DNA from: Candidatus Accumulibacter proximus
GTDB lineage: Bacteria; Pseudomonadota; Gammaproteobacteria; Burkholderiales; Rhodocyclaceae
Assembly (NCBI GenBank): GCA_016709675.1
Contig: JADJMH010000001.1
Location: 558,001 to 622,000 of the forward strand
Reading direction: 5' to 3'
Length of the DNA stretch: 64,000 nt
The notes below the pieces were generated by a model. That model was not told the origin of the DNA, ran no database searches, and saw nothing but the letters and a program-made list of their open reading frames with translations. Positions 46,869 to 55,650 of the stretch are shown piece after piece. The translations under genes and the position numbers were made by a program. Each line of letters starts with the position of its first letter. Positions within the stretch are counted from its first letter, which is position 1.

Positions 46869-47689
46869 GTCATTTCACCGGCAGCGGACTTGCGTGCGAA
46901 ACGTGTCTGCAAACGCAGCGCTTCATTGGCCAGTCGAGAAAGCAGCGGCGTCTCTTCGCCGAGAACATGTCGCAGCGGCCGACCAAAATACACCGCCAGG
47001 AAGCGCAGCAGGTCACGGCTCGTCAGGCCGATGTCGAGCACCGAGAAATACAGGGCGGCGAGATCCTTGTTGCGCCAGCGGCGGGGTGTTCTGGCTCTGA
47101 CCTGCGCCCGATGGAGGTCGATCAGCGACAATCTGAGCCTCTCTGCTGTCGGCGGCGGATCGAGATGGAGAAGAAAATGACAGATATAAAAATCACGATG
47201 ATTGACGCCGCCCGCGTGCATTCGCCTCGCCATCTCGGCTACCCGGGTGATCAGCGCGCGTTTCAGGAGAACGGGCGGGGGGCGTGTTGCCCAGTCAAGT
47301 GAATAGTCCTCGAGACTCACGGTGGGCGCCAGTTCTTCGGTCACCAGGAACGAACTCAGGCGCGCCGGGTTGTGGCCGCGCCGGCCATAGGCAACGCCGC
47401 GCATGCTGTCGACACCGAGTTCGCCCAGCCGCAGGATCGCCCGCCACTCATTCTGAGCACCGAGAACAGGCAGGCGCCGAGAGAGGAGATTCTTGAGAAT
47501 CTCCGCCCAGCCGATGCCGTGATGAATCTTCACGAAATAGCCTCGCCCTGCGACCTCAGCGCGCAAGGTGCGGCGCCCCTCCAGTTCTCGGAAAACCTCG
47601 CCTTCGAGTGTTTCGACAGCGACGAAGGGATCCTTTCCGGCCCACAACGAACGCCAGGGCTCGTCGAGAACAAGCTCGTCAGAGCTCAT
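46865..47689 (-). CDS. waaP: Lipopolysaccharide core heptose(I) kinase WaaP/RfaP
   Basis: Adds phosphate to heptose I of the LPS inner core. The start at 47689 (MSSDELVLDEPWRSLWAGKD, 274 residues) overlaps the waaG stop; the frame opens at 47779 inside waaG. Family hallmarks are YFVKIHHGIGW, FLVTEEL, and MHAGGVNHRDFYICHFLLH with the catalytic Asp, then SLIDLHRAQVR. Gene order waaG-waaP is the same as in Pseudomonas. Confidence 0.94.
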   Translation of the reverse strand: MSSDELVLDEPWRSLWAGKDPFVAVETLEGEVFRELEGRRTLRAEVAGRGYFVKIHHGIGWAEILKNLLSRRLPVLGAQNEWRAILRLGELGVDSMRGVAYGRRGHNPARLSSFLVTEELAPTVSLEDYSLDWATRPPPVLLKRALITRVAEMARRMHAGGVNHRDFYICHFLLHLDPPPTAERLRLSLIDLHRAQVRARTPRRWRNKDLAALYFSVLDIGLTSRDLLRFLAVYFGRPLRHVLGEETPLLSRLANEALRLQTRFARKSAAGEMT

Positions 47690-48810
47690 TGCCGCTCTCT
47701 CAGAATCACGTCTGCCGCACGCTCGGCATTGCTGTAAATGTCGGCATGCCCCGCATATGTCAGCCCATTGGCGCGCCAAAGCTGACGTGCCCGCTCGTCA
47801 GCCAGCATCAAGGCCAACGAGGCATCAAGGCGCGCTTGCTCGAAGGGCTCCGGGACAACCACGCCGGCATCGGCATCAGCAATGTGATGAGCATAACCGC
47901 AGACAGCGGTGGCAAGCACCGGCAAGCCGGCGACCACCGCTTCGAGCAGCACCGTGCCGGTGTTCTCGTTGTAAGCGGGATGGATCAGCAGATCAGCGCC
48001 AAGCAGGAAACGCAGAATATCGCTGCGTCCGCTCAGAATGCTGACGCGATCGGCAATCCCCAGGGCTTGCGCCTGGGCACGGAACGGCTTCGGATCGTCA
48101 TCACCGATGGCGATCAGTCGGCAACGATCGCCAAGAGCCGGCGGCAAGGCAGCGAGCGCCTTCAGACTACGGTCCAGCCCTTTCGTCTTGAAGCCCGAAC
48201 CGATCTGCAACAACAGCAGATCGGTCGCATCCAGAGCGAACTCCCGACGGAATGCAGCCCGGATTTCGGAAGCATTGGCCGGTGCCCGCCGGTCCAGAGC
48301 TATTCCTGGCGGCAGCAGGTGAAAGCGCTGGTCGGCGGTCTGATAGTACTTCTGGAACAGCGGCTTCTGCAAAGGCGAAATCATCAGGATCCCGGTTCGG
48401 CTATGCGCCCCGAAAACTGCACGCTCGTAAGCGGCGAAATGGCGATAGCGCCCGGATATGCGGTATAGAGGGTTGCGCAGCGTGCGCGCCTTGTCTTCAT
48501 AGCAGGGGTCGGCGGCAAAATAAACGTCCAAGCCAGGCATCTTGTTGAAGCCCACGACCCGGTCGGCAGGATTTCTTGCCAAATGATTCCTGACCCAGTT
48601 ACTGAACTTCGCATAGCGGCGCTGATTGGTCAACGCTCTCACCGGCACCAGCACGACATCGAAGCCCTCTGGGATCTCTCCACGCCACTCCAGTGTGTAT
48701 ACCCGAACGGCACTGCCACGCGCCTGGCAGGCGAGCGCGATGCGCAGAAAATCCCGCTGCAGGCCGCCGAAGGGAAAGAACTTGTAGAGACAGAAGGCGA
48801 TCTGCATCAA
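47686..48810 (-). CDS. waaG: LPS core glycosyltransferase WaaG (family GT4)
   Basis: Retaining glycosyltransferase that transfers glucose, or a related sugar, to the heptose region. The 374-residue GT-B protein has the WaaG N-terminus (CLYKFFPFGGLQRDFLRIA), VGFNKMPGLDVYFAADPCYEDKA, and the C-terminal E-x7-E donor site in HPAYNENTGTVLLEAVVAGLP. It overlaps waaP by 4 bases and starts 50 bases after lpxL ends. Confidence 0.93.
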   Translation of the reverse strand: MMQIAFCLYKFFPFGGLQRDFLRIALACQARGSAVRVYTLEWRGEIPEGFDVVLVPVRALTNQRRYAKFSNWVRNHLARNPADRVVGFNKMPGLDVYFAADPCYEDKARTLRNPLYRISGRYRHFAAYERAVFGAHSRTGILMISPLQKPLFQKYYQTADQRFHLLPPGIALDRRAPANASEIRAAFRREFALDATDLLLLQIGSGFKTKGLDRSLKALAALPPALGDRCRLIAIGDDDPKPFRAQAQALGIADRVSILSGRSDILRFLLGADLLIHPAYNENTGTVLLEAVVAGLPVLATAVCGYAHHIADADAGVVVPEPFEQARLDASLALMLADERARQLWRANGLTYAGHADIYSNAERAADVILRERQ

Positions 48811-48859
48811 TGAAGTCCAGCGCCGACGCTAGGCGACGAGCGCGGATAAGCCGAGTCAC

Positions 48860-49723
48860 TCAAGCCTTGTCCTCATGTTCCGGGACAGGCACTGCCCGAC
48901 CCCGCCCCTTGTAGCGGTTGTAACCCCATAGATACTGCGCTGGACATTGGCGAACCAGTTGCTCGATCTCGTGATTGATCTGCTGCGCACGCTCCTCGAT
49001 GCTACCGCGGATCGGCTGCGTCGGCTCCTGCAGGCGAAAACGGTAACCCGCGCCAGCGGGCAAGCGCTCCGCCCAGACCATGATCACGGCGGCCCCGCTA
49101 GCGGTTAGTCGCGCGGCCAGAGTCATCGTATACGCCGGTTTGCCAAAAAAATCGAGCCAGCGTCCTTCGCCTGCCTTGGGTGCCTGGTCGGGCAGCATGC
49201 CAACCGCTTCGCCTTTCCTGAGTGCCTTGAGCAGGCTGCGCACGCCGGACAAATCGGCGGCGGCCAGATGGAGTTGTGGTCGCGCCCGGCCAGCTTCGAT
49301 CAGCGCCTGTAGCCAGGCTTGGCGAGGCTGCCGGTAAAGAACAGTGATCGGTGCATGCGTAGACAGATACTGTGCGGTAATCTCGAAGCAACCGAGGTGC
49401 GGCGTCAGATAGAGGATTCCCTTGCCATTGCGGGACGCTGCCTCGACCAGTTCCCAGCCCGACACCTCGACGACACGAGCAGCCGTCTCGCCAAGCGGCC
49501 GCAGCCAGATCTTTGCCAATTCGAGTGCGCCCTTGCCGGCTTCACCGATAGCCATCGCCCGTACCCGCCTGGCTTCCGCTTCACCGAGCGCCAACCCCAT
49601 GTTTTCGCGCATATGCCGGCGGTAGGTGGCTGACAGCAGCCAGGCCAGCCAGCCAAGCAGCGCGCCAAGCGCATGCAGCCACGCGAGCGGCAAACAGCTA
49701 AGAATGCGGGACAGGGTGATCAC
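48860..49723 (-). CDS. lpxL: Lipid A late acyltransferase LpxL/HtrB family
   Basis: Transfers a secondary acyl chain onto Kdo-lipid A. The product (287 residues from GTG 49723; the frame extends ten codons to 49753, start uncertain) has an N-terminal membrane anchor, the HxxxxE motif in TPHLGCFEITAQ, VLYRQPRQAW, GMLPDQAPKAGEGRW and the family C-terminus QYLWGYNRYK. LpxL and LpxM cannot be separated here. It is divergent from metK. Confidence 0.88.
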   Translation of the reverse strand: MITLSRILSCLPLAWLHALGALLGWLAWLLSATYRRHMRENMGLALGEAEARRVRAMAIGEAGKGALELAKIWLRPLGETAARVVEVSGWELVEAASRNGKGILYLTPHLGCFEITAQYLSTHAPITVLYRQPRQAWLQALIEAGRARPQLHLAAADLSGVRSLLKALRKGEAVGMLPDQAPKAGEGRWLDFFGKPAYTMTLAARLTASGAAVIMVWAERLPAGAGYRFRLQEPTQPIRGSIEERAQQINHEIEQLVRQCPAQYLWGYNRYKGRGRAVPVPEHEDKA

Positions 49724-49769
49724 GCAGCAATCCGTTCGTGAAAAAGTTGGCACAGGGCGATCAGAAGTT

Positions 49770-49799
49770 TTGACCAGCCGAACGAAGAAAAACTATAAT
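49770..49799 (+). promoter_or_regulatory. Strong sigma70 promoter of metK
   Basis: TTGACC at 49770-49775 and a perfect TATAAT at 49794-49799 are spaced by 18 bases. Transcription should start at about 49806, exactly where the first stem of the metK leader begins, leaving a leader of about 137 nt. Confidence 0.8.
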
Positions 49800-49805
49800 T
49801 ATCCA

Positions 49806-49876
49806 TCCGCCGAGTTAATCAAGACAACTTGCAGGGCGGAGGGAGCCACAGACCGGCCCCAAATACTGCTAAAGCG
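49806..49876 (+). promoter_or_regulatory. Candidate SAM-sensing pseudoknot in the metK leader
   Basis: TCCGCC (49806-49811) pairs with GGCGGA (49835-49840) around a 23-nt loop. GCAG in that loop (49831-49834) can pair with CTGC (49866-49869), making an H-type pseudoknot. CTGC runs straight into TAAAG, giving TGCTAAAGCG. The stem, loop size and GCTAAA element recall SAM-II, but the AUUUAA element of SAM-II is not clearly present. It is a candidate only. Confidence 0.35.
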
Positions 49877-49878
49877 TC

Positions 49879-49937
49879 GTCTGCTCGAACCCCGAAGCCG
49901 GCCACGCTACCGTTTCGGGGTTTTTTTTGGAGCAGAC
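49879..49937 (+). terminator. Leader terminator and SD-sequestering arms before metK
   Basis: AACCCCGAA (49888-49896) pairs with TTCGGGGTT (49914-49922), followed by a run of eight T residues (49921-49928), an intrinsic terminator inside the leader. Outside it, GTCTGCTC (49879-49886) is complementary to GAGCAGAC (49930-49937), which covers the GGAG ribosome binding site at 49929-49932. This supports attenuation, translational control, or both. Confidence 0.72.
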
Positions 49938-49942
49938 TTAGC

Positions 49943-51109
49943 GTGAGCAAAGAGTACCTATTCACTTCGGAATCCGTTTCCGAGGGCCATCCGGACAAGG
50001 TTGCCGACCAGATATCGGATGCCATTCTCGACGCCATCCTGGCCGACGATCCGCCCGCGCGCGTCGCCTGCGAAACCCTGGTATCGACCGGGCTGGTGGT
50101 GATATCGGGTGAAATCACCACCAAAGCACACATCAACTATCGCGAAATCGCACAGGAAGCCGTTCGTCGCATCGGCTATGACAACTCCGAAATCGGTTTC
50201 GACTACAAGAGCTGCGCCATTCTGACAGCAATCAACCGTCAATCGCCGGATATTGCGCAAGGGGTGAACGAGGGCCAGGGTATCGATCTCGACCAGGGTG
50301 CGGGCGACCAGGGACTGATGTTTGGCTACGCCTGCAACGAAACCCCGGCGCTGATGCCACTACCGATTCATTATGCGCACCGGATCATGCAACGCCAGGC
50401 CGAGGTACGCCGCGACGGCCGCCTGCCCTGGTTGCGCCCGGACGCGAAAAGCCAGCTGACCGTCAGGTATCTTGATGGCAAGCCAGTGTCGATCGACACC
50501 ATTGTCGTTTCGACGCAACATGATCCGGACGTATCACACACCCAGATCTCCGAAGCCATCATCGAGGAGGTCATCAAGCCAGTACTTCCCCAGCACTTAT
50601 TGACCACCAACACCCGCTACCTGGTCAACCCGACAGGGCGTTTCGTGGTCGGTGGCCCCCACGGAGACTGCGGTCTGACCGGCCGCAAGATCATCGTGGA
50701 CACCTATGGTGGCGCCGCAAGGCACGGTGGTGGCGCCTTCTCGGGCAAGGACCCGTCCAAGGTCGACCGCTCGGCTGCCTATGCTGCGCGCTACGTGGCC
50801 AAGAACATCGTCGCTGCGGGTCTGGCCGACCGCTGCGAAGTGCAGGTGGCGTACGCTATCGGCGTTGCCCGACCTGTCTCGCTGATGGTCAACACCTTCG
50901 GCACCGGTAGCGTCAGCGACGAAGTGATCGTCGAACTGATCGGCAAGCACTTTGACCTGCGTCCGAAGGGCATCATTCAGTCACTCGACCTGTTGCGCCC
51001 GATTTACCGCAAGACAGCCGCCTACGGGCATTTCGGCCGCGACGAACCCGAGTTCACCTGGGAGGCCACTGACAAGGCAGCGGCGCTGCGGGCAGCCGCC
51101 GGTCTCTAG
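49943..51109 (+). CDS. metK: S-adenosylmethionine synthetase MetK
   Basis: Makes SAM from methionine and ATP. The 388-residue product starts at GTG 49943 (VSKEYLFTSESVSEGHPDK), the family N-terminus; upstream codons lie in the leader. Conserved blocks are GEITTKAHINY, GAGDQGLMFGYA, GGPHGDCGLTGRKIIVDTYGG and GGGAFSGKDPSKVDRSAAY. It stands alone, with a regulated leader before it and a strong hairpin after it. Confidence 0.97.
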   Translation: MSKEYLFTSESVSEGHPDKVADQISDAILDAILADDPPARVACETLVSTGLVVISGEITTKAHINYREIAQEAVRRIGYDNSEIGFDYKSCAILTAINRQSPDIAQGVNEGQGIDLDQGAGDQGLMFGYACNETPALMPLPIHYAHRIMQRQAEVRRDGRLPWLRPDAKSQLTVRYLDGKPVSIDTIVVSTQHDPDVSHTQISEAIIEEVIKPVLPQHLLTTNTRYLVNPTGRFVVGGPHGDCGLTGRKIIVDTYGGAARHGGGAFSGKDPSKVDRSAAYAARYVAKNIVAAGLADRCEVQVAYAIGVARPVSLMVNTFGTGSVSDEVIVELIGKHFDLRPKGIIQSLDLLRPIYRKTAAYGHFGRDEPEFTWEATDKAAALRAAAGL

Positions 51110-51126
51110 TCTCATCCCTGTATCAG

Positions 51127-51166
51127 GGGAGCAAGAGGCCCGCCATGACCCTTGCTCCCCCGCTTT
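51127..51166 (+). terminator. Terminator after metK
   Basis: GGGGAGCAAG (51127-51136) pairs perfectly with CTTGCTCCCC (51151-51160), followed by CGCTTTT. It is 18 bases past the metK stop. Confidence 0.75.
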
Positions 51167-51226
51167 TCCTCGGGACAGGTGTAGACTACCGGTTGCCGAA
51201 CTAGGCTCAGCGGCCACGAGATCGAG

Positions 51227-52465
51227 ATGCTCAAGCGAATCAACGTTCAACAGCTTGCTGTTGGCATGTACGTCAAAGAGTTCTGCGGTTCCTGGATGGA
51301 GCACCCATTCTGGCGCCCGTCTTTCGTCATCACCGACCCGAAGGACATCGATAGCGTCCGGGCAAGCAGCGTCAAGGAGGTGTGGATCGATTGCGCGAAG
51401 GGCCTCGATGTGGCAGGCGACGACCCGGTTGTCTTGGTTGCCGAATCCGAGGCCCAAGTCGATGCCGACTTGGGCAGCGTTGCCCGCCTGGAGCGCCAGA
51501 CCGAGCGTGTTCCGAGTTCGGCCGAATTCGCCCGTGCTGCCAAGATCGTCGCACAATCTCGACGAGCCGTCACCTCGATGTTCGAGGAAGCCCGCATGGG
51601 CAAGGCCGTCGACGCAACTGGCGCGCAACGTCTCGTCGAAGAAATATCCGACTCGGTGAGCCGTAACCCCGGGGCCCTGATCAGCTTGGCACGCCTGAAA
51701 ACTGCCGACGATTACACTTATATGCATTCGGTGGCCGTGTGCGCCCTGATGGTTGCCCTCGCCCGGCAGCTTGCCCTTGACGAAGAACACACGCGCTCGG
51801 CCGGAATGGCCGGCCTGCTGCACGACCTCGGCAAGGCGGCGATGCCGAGCGACGTTCTCAACAAACCAGGCAAACTGACCGACGAGGAGTTCGCGATCAT
51901 CAAGTCGCACCCTCAGGCAGGGCATCGGATGTTGCTCCAGGGGAGCGGTGCCGACGCCATTGCGCTGGACGTGGTCCTCCATCACCACGAAAAGGTAGAC
52001 GGTTCAGGCTACCCGGAGCGACTGAAGGGCGACGAGATCAGCCTCTCTGCCAAGATGGGCGCGGTCTGCGACGTCTACGATGCGATCACCTCCAACCGGC
52101 CCTACAAGGCGGGCTGGTGCCCGGCCGAATCACTTCGCAAGATGGCCGAGTGGAGCAAGGGGCATTTCGACCCACGGGTGTTTCAGGCCTTTGTCAAGAG
52201 CGTCGGCATCTACCCGATCGGCTCACTGGTGCTGCTCAGCTGTGGACGACTGGGCGTTGTCACGGAGCAGGGCGACAAATCGCTGCTCACCCCCCGCGTC
52301 AAGGTCTTCTTCTCGACGCGGGCCAATGCACGCATCCGGCCGGAAGTCGTTGACCTTGCACAACCCGGCTGTCAGCAGCAGATTGTAAGCCGCGAGGAAC
52401 CAGCGAAATGGAGCTTCCCTGACCTCAACGAGATCTGGTCCGGTTTGCCCGATCTGCCCGGCTGA
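51227..52465 (+). CDS. HD-GYP domain protein with DUF3391 (probable c-di-GMP phosphodiesterase)
   Basis: Soluble protein of 412 residues. The N-terminal DUF3391 region (about residues 1-130; MLKRINVQQLAVGMYVKEF) precedes an HD-GYP domain (about 150-325). That domain has metal ligands in MHSVAVCALM, HDLGKAAMP, HPQAGHRML and HHHEKVDGSGYPERLKG, and the downstream D in VCDVYDAITSNRPYK. All HD and GYP residues look intact, so hydrolysis of c-di-GMP is likely. It ends within a palindrome. Confidence 0.9.
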   Translation: MLKRINVQQLAVGMYVKEFCGSWMEHPFWRPSFVITDPKDIDSVRASSVKEVWIDCAKGLDVAGDDPVVLVAESEAQVDADLGSVARLERQTERVPSSAEFARAAKIVAQSRRAVTSMFEEARMGKAVDATGAQRLVEEISDSVSRNPGALISLARLKTADDYTYMHSVAVCALMVALARQLALDEEHTRSAGMAGLLHDLGKAAMPSDVLNKPGKLTDEEFAIIKSHPQAGHRMLLQGSGADAIALDVVLHHHEKVDGSGYPERLKGDEISLSAKMGAVCDVYDAITSNRPYKAGWCPAESLRKMAEWSKGHFDPRVFQAFVKSVGIYPIGSLVLLSCGRLGVVTEQGDKSLLTPRVKVFFSTRANARIRPEVVDLAQPGCQQQIVSREEPAKWSFPDLNEIWSGLPDLPG

Positions 52466-52478
52466 CTTGTCAGCCGGG
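52457..52478. terminator. Perfect palindrome at the end of the HD-GYP gene
   Basis: CCCGGCTGAC, a TT spacer and GTCAGCCGGG form a perfect 10-bp dyad that includes the HD-GYP stop codon. The neighbouring gene is convergent. No T run follows on either side, so termination is plausible but unproven. Confidence 0.4.
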
Positions 52479-52566
52479 TCGGTTGTCACCCCCAAACCGT
52501 TCCCGTGGCACCGATTTGCACCCCAGTCCGGTCGTCGTCTTCCGACTCGGCCAAGGGTGCGCCACT

Positions 52567-53751
52567 TCAGAGCGTCACGCTGCGGTCGCCGCTCACGAAA
52601 CCCAGCAGGGGTTCGCTGATGCCCTTGCCGAGAGCAATGACCTTGAAGAGCTCTCCCATTTCAGCCGGAGAAACCAGCTTTTGCACGGCGTTGGCGAGCG
52701 GCAGGTAGCGAAGCGAGTCGGCTACCGGCGTTCTGGCCAGGATCTCCGTCAGCCCGCAGTTGAAGAGAAAGCTCGACTGCGTCGTGTAACCCAGCAACTC
52801 AAGGCCCGCCTCACATCCCGCTTCAACGATGGCCGTGAAATCGACGTGCAGCGTAATATCCTGCAAGCCTGGCAAGTAGAAGGGCTCCCCATGCGCGTGA
52901 TGGCGATAGTGGCACATCAGCGTCCCGGCGCAACGCTGCGGATGGTAAAACTCGCGGCGCGGAAAGCCATAGTCGATCAACAGTAGCGCGCCGCGTCCGA
53001 GAACCGCGGCCCACTGGGCAACCCATGCCGGAGCAGCAAGGGAGATTTCACTAAGGTAACCCGGCACAATCTCGCATTCGGTGGCCAGCGCCTGGGCACG
53101 TTCCAGCAAATGGCCTCTGGCTGGCCGATCGCGCCAGGCAAAGTGTCCGTTGTCTACGGTGACACCACGCTCTGCAATTGCCCCCCCGTTCCAGAGCACC
53201 AGATGTGCCGGCATCGCGTCGAGTACCTCGTTGGCCAGCACCAGGCCATCGAAGTGGTCAGGCAATCGGTCGAGCCAGAGCACTCGTGGCACGAGGTGGG
53301 GAGCCCGGAGGACAATGGTTGCGCGCTGCCGCGCCCGCAACTCACCGGACAGTTCGAGGATCGCGTAACGTTCAGGGAGCACGCCGTGCAGTTCCAGTTC
53401 GAGCAGCAGGTCAGTGGCAAGTTGCCCGCTCCCCGCGCCGACCTCGACGATCTGCAGAGCGCTTAGCTCCAGCAACTGCGCAACCTGCGCGCCAAGAGTC
53501 TGAGCGAAGGCGGGGCAGAGTTCCGGAGCGGTAACGAAATCTCCCTCAGCGCCGAATTTCTGTGCGCCGCCAGAATAGTAGCCCATACTTGGCGTGTAAA
53601 GCGCAAGGTCCATAAAGCGATCAAAGCCGATCCAGCCGTCGGCAGCACTTATACAGGCTGAAATGTGGCGGCTCAGCGCTGCGCTGAAGGCAAGCGCATC
53701 GGCCGTGGGGGGAGGCAGCGATGCGGCGGCCTGCTGGGATCGAGTCAGCAT
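52567..53751 (-). CDS. MidA/NDUFAF7-family (DUF185) SAM-dependent methyltransferase
   Basis: Class I methyltransferase-like protein of 394 residues from the ATG at 53751 (the frame opens at 53841). Family features are GYYSGGAQKFGAEGDFVTAPELCPAFAQ, the SAM motif IVEVGAGSGQLATDLL, LANEVLDAMPAHLV and LLIDYGFPRREFYHPQR. NDUFAF7 methylates an arginine of a complex I subunit in mitochondria. The bacterial target is not established. It is followed by the convergent HD-GYP gene. Confidence 0.88.
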   Translation of the reverse strand: MLTRSQQAAASLPPPTADALAFSAALSRHISACISAADGWIGFDRFMDLALYTPSMGYYSGGAQKFGAEGDFVTAPELCPAFAQTLGAQVAQLLELSALQIVEVGAGSGQLATDLLLELELHGVLPERYAILELSGELRARQRATIVLRAPHLVPRVLWLDRLPDHFDGLVLANEVLDAMPAHLVLWNGGAIAERGVTVDNGHFAWRDRPARGHLLERAQALATECEIVPGYLSEISLAAPAWVAQWAAVLGRGALLLIDYGFPRREFYHPQRCAGTLMCHYRHHAHGEPFYLPGLQDITLHVDFTAIVEAGCEAGLELLGYTTQSSFLFNCGLTEILARTPVADSLRYLPLANAVQKLVSPAEMGELFKVIALGKGISEPLLGFVSGDRSVTL

Positions 53752-53939
53752 TTCAACGACCCCTGACGCCGGCACCTGGGTTGATAGGCGCCACGGGGAT
53801 GTCGGCAACGATACGCCGACATTCGGCTTGAGAATGACCAACAGCGAAAGTCGCCTGGCGAGGGAAAGGCCCCGACCGACCTGTGCCGGCGGTGAACAAC
53901 GGGCGCCCCTTCACGACTCGATAGCTCGGCAGCACGCAC

Positions 53940-54785
53940 TCATTCCTCGCAGCGCTCGAAGCAAACCTGTCCGTACATTTCAGGGTGTGTGGTAGCCAGC
54001 CAGTGCTCAGCTTCCGATTCGGCACGCTCCCAGGTCGCAGCGCGCAAGCCCACCAACTGCTTACGGCCGTCCTCGCCCAGCCATTCCAGTGTATAGCTAT
54101 GAAAACCGCCGCGCCTTTGCAGGAAGATCTTGCGCTTCAAGGTCGGCGACTCGCGCCGCAACTCGGCAGCCAGGCCGCCTGCCAACCGCAACCTGTACAC
54201 GGGTCCCAGACCCTGGTGCTGAACGACGTATGCCTGAGTCTCGGTGGTTTCCTCGATAATCAGCCACTCGGCGCAGGCTTCGATGATCGCGCCCTGTGGC
54301 TGACCGGTTTCGTCGCGAACGATCTCGGCCTCGACCGCGTGAACTTGCTCCGCGCCTTCGAGTAGTTCGTGCCAGGGTAAGCCGTGCCGTGTAGGCGGCG
54401 GAAACGGCAGAGCGTATTTTCCCTGGCGAATGCGGGCGAAGAGCGAAGACTTCCTGATGTCTTCCACGTCAATTGACGGGAAGGCTGAACGCGGTAGCGA
54501 ACGGAATTTGCCTGCGCCCATGTAACCGACATTCCAAAGCGTTCGCAGCCATTCGGCCGTATCGAGAGCAATCTGGACCAGCTGCTCGTCCAGTTCACCC
54601 TCAGCGTGATCGAGCGGGCCACGGGCGCCTGGAGCTGCCAACGATTCAGCTTCTTGGGCGCGCGCGCGCAGGGCCTCATGCAGCAGTGTGCTGACCCATT
54701 CCGCATCGGCCGCATTGAGTTGAGCGACGCGCTCGGCAAGCACCATGAGTTCGTCAGCGCCGAGCGGACCATTCTGGTTTGGCAT
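53940..54785 (-). CDS. Conserved-looking protein of unknown function (281 residues)
   Basis: I do not recognise a family. The ATG at 54785 is preceded by a short AGGAGAA-type site. The protein is acidic, helical at the N-terminus (about residues 1-75) and beta-rich in the C-terminal half. That half has LKRKIFLQRRGGFHSYTLEWLGEDGRKQLVGLRAATW and ends CFERCEE. There is no signal peptide or membrane segment. It lies between midA-like and pteridine reductase genes, with no overlap to suggest a partner. Confidence 0.75.
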   Translation of the reverse strand: MPNQNGPLGADELMVLAERVAQLNAADAEWVSTLLHEALRARAQEAESLAAPGARGPLDHAEGELDEQLVQIALDTAEWLRTLWNVGYMGAGKFRSLPRSAFPSIDVEDIRKSSLFARIRQGKYALPFPPPTRHGLPWHELLEGAEQVHAVEAEIVRDETGQPQGAIIEACAEWLIIEETTETQAYVVQHQGLGPVYRLRLAGGLAAELRRESPTLKRKIFLQRRGGFHSYTLEWLGEDGRKQLVGLRAATWERAESEAEHWLATTHPEMYGQVCFERCEE

Positions 54786-54897
54786 GACTCGTTCTCCTAC
54801 CTTAACATGACGACAGTTTACCGTGGCGCCAGTGGAAAGGACTGCTTTTCAGGAAACCAGGACAATAATCCGTTAAAATCAGATCCTTGTTGTTGCC

Positions 54898-55650
54898 ATG
54901 CGAGTCCCGGAAATGAGCGGAAGAACGATCTTGGTAACCGGCGCTGCCAGACGACTGGGCAGCGCAATTGCCCGTGAGATGCATGCGACGGGAGCCAATG
55001 TCATGGTGCACTACAATCAGGCATCTGACGCGGCCAAGGCTCTGGTTGCCGAGCTAAACACCTTCAGACCCGGCACGGCAGCTTGTCTGCAGGCCGATCT
55101 GCGAGAAATCGAGGCCTTGCCAGGGCTTGTGACCGGCACGGTGGACCGTTTCGGGCGGCTGGACGCTTTGGTTAACAACGCATCGAGCTTCTTCGCCACG
55201 CCGTTGGGTAAGATCGACCTCGCGGCGTGGGATAACCTCATCGGCAGCAATCTCAAAGCGCCTCTGTTTCTGACCCAGGCAGCCGCGCCGCACCTGCTCG
55301 CCGCCCGCGGCGCGGTGGTCAACATCACTGATATTCATGCTGAACGACCGCTTGCCGGCTATCCGCTGTACTGCGCCGCAAAAGCGGGCCTGCTGGGCCT
55401 GACGCGTGCCCTCGCCATCGAGCTGGCACCGCTGGTACGAGTGAACGCCGTCGCACCAGGGCCGATTCTTTGGCCGGAAGGCGACGTCTTTGACCGCAGT
55501 GCGCAGGTACAGATCGTCGCGCATACCTTGCTGGAACGTGCGGGCTGTCCGCAGGACGTCGCCCGCGCGGTACACTACCTGCTTGAAGATGCAACGTACG
55601 TGACCGGACAGGTGATCAATGTCGATGGCGGTCGCACCGCTCACTTGTGA
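54898..55650 (+). CDS. Pteridine reductase-like short-chain dehydrogenase (FolM type)
   Basis: NADPH-dependent SDR of 250 residues. The cofactor site is TGAARRLG, where Arg17-Arg18 replaces the usual GxG spacing, a pteridine-reductase feature (TGxxxRxG). NNASSF, the catalytic Tyr and Lys in YPLYCAAKAGL, and the C-terminal GQVINVDGGRT are present. It probably reduces dihydrobiopterin/dihydrofolate-like pterins. An ATG at 54913 is an alternative start. Its stop overlaps ttcA (GTGA). Confidence 0.85.
   Translation: MRVPEMSGRTILVTGAARRLGSAIAREMHATGANVMVHYNQASDAAKALVAELNTFRPGTAACLQADLREIEALPGLVTGTVDRFGRLDALVNNASSFFATPLGKIDLAAWDNLIGSNLKAPLFLTQAAAPHLLAARGAVVNITDIHAERPLAGYPLYCAAKAGLLGLTRALAIELAPLVRVNAVAPGPILWPEGDVFDRSAQVQIVAHTLLERAGCPQDVARAVHYLLEDATYVTGQVINVDGGRTAHL

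Noticed and set aside
49806..49876. metK leader as an SAH riboswitch
   Set aside because: The conserved GAGGAGCGCUGC-type core of the SAH class is absent.
50981..51988. A 335-codon minus-strand frame opposite metK and the HD-GYP gene
   Set aside because: It spans two well-supported genes, a terminator and a promoter-size gap, with no family features.
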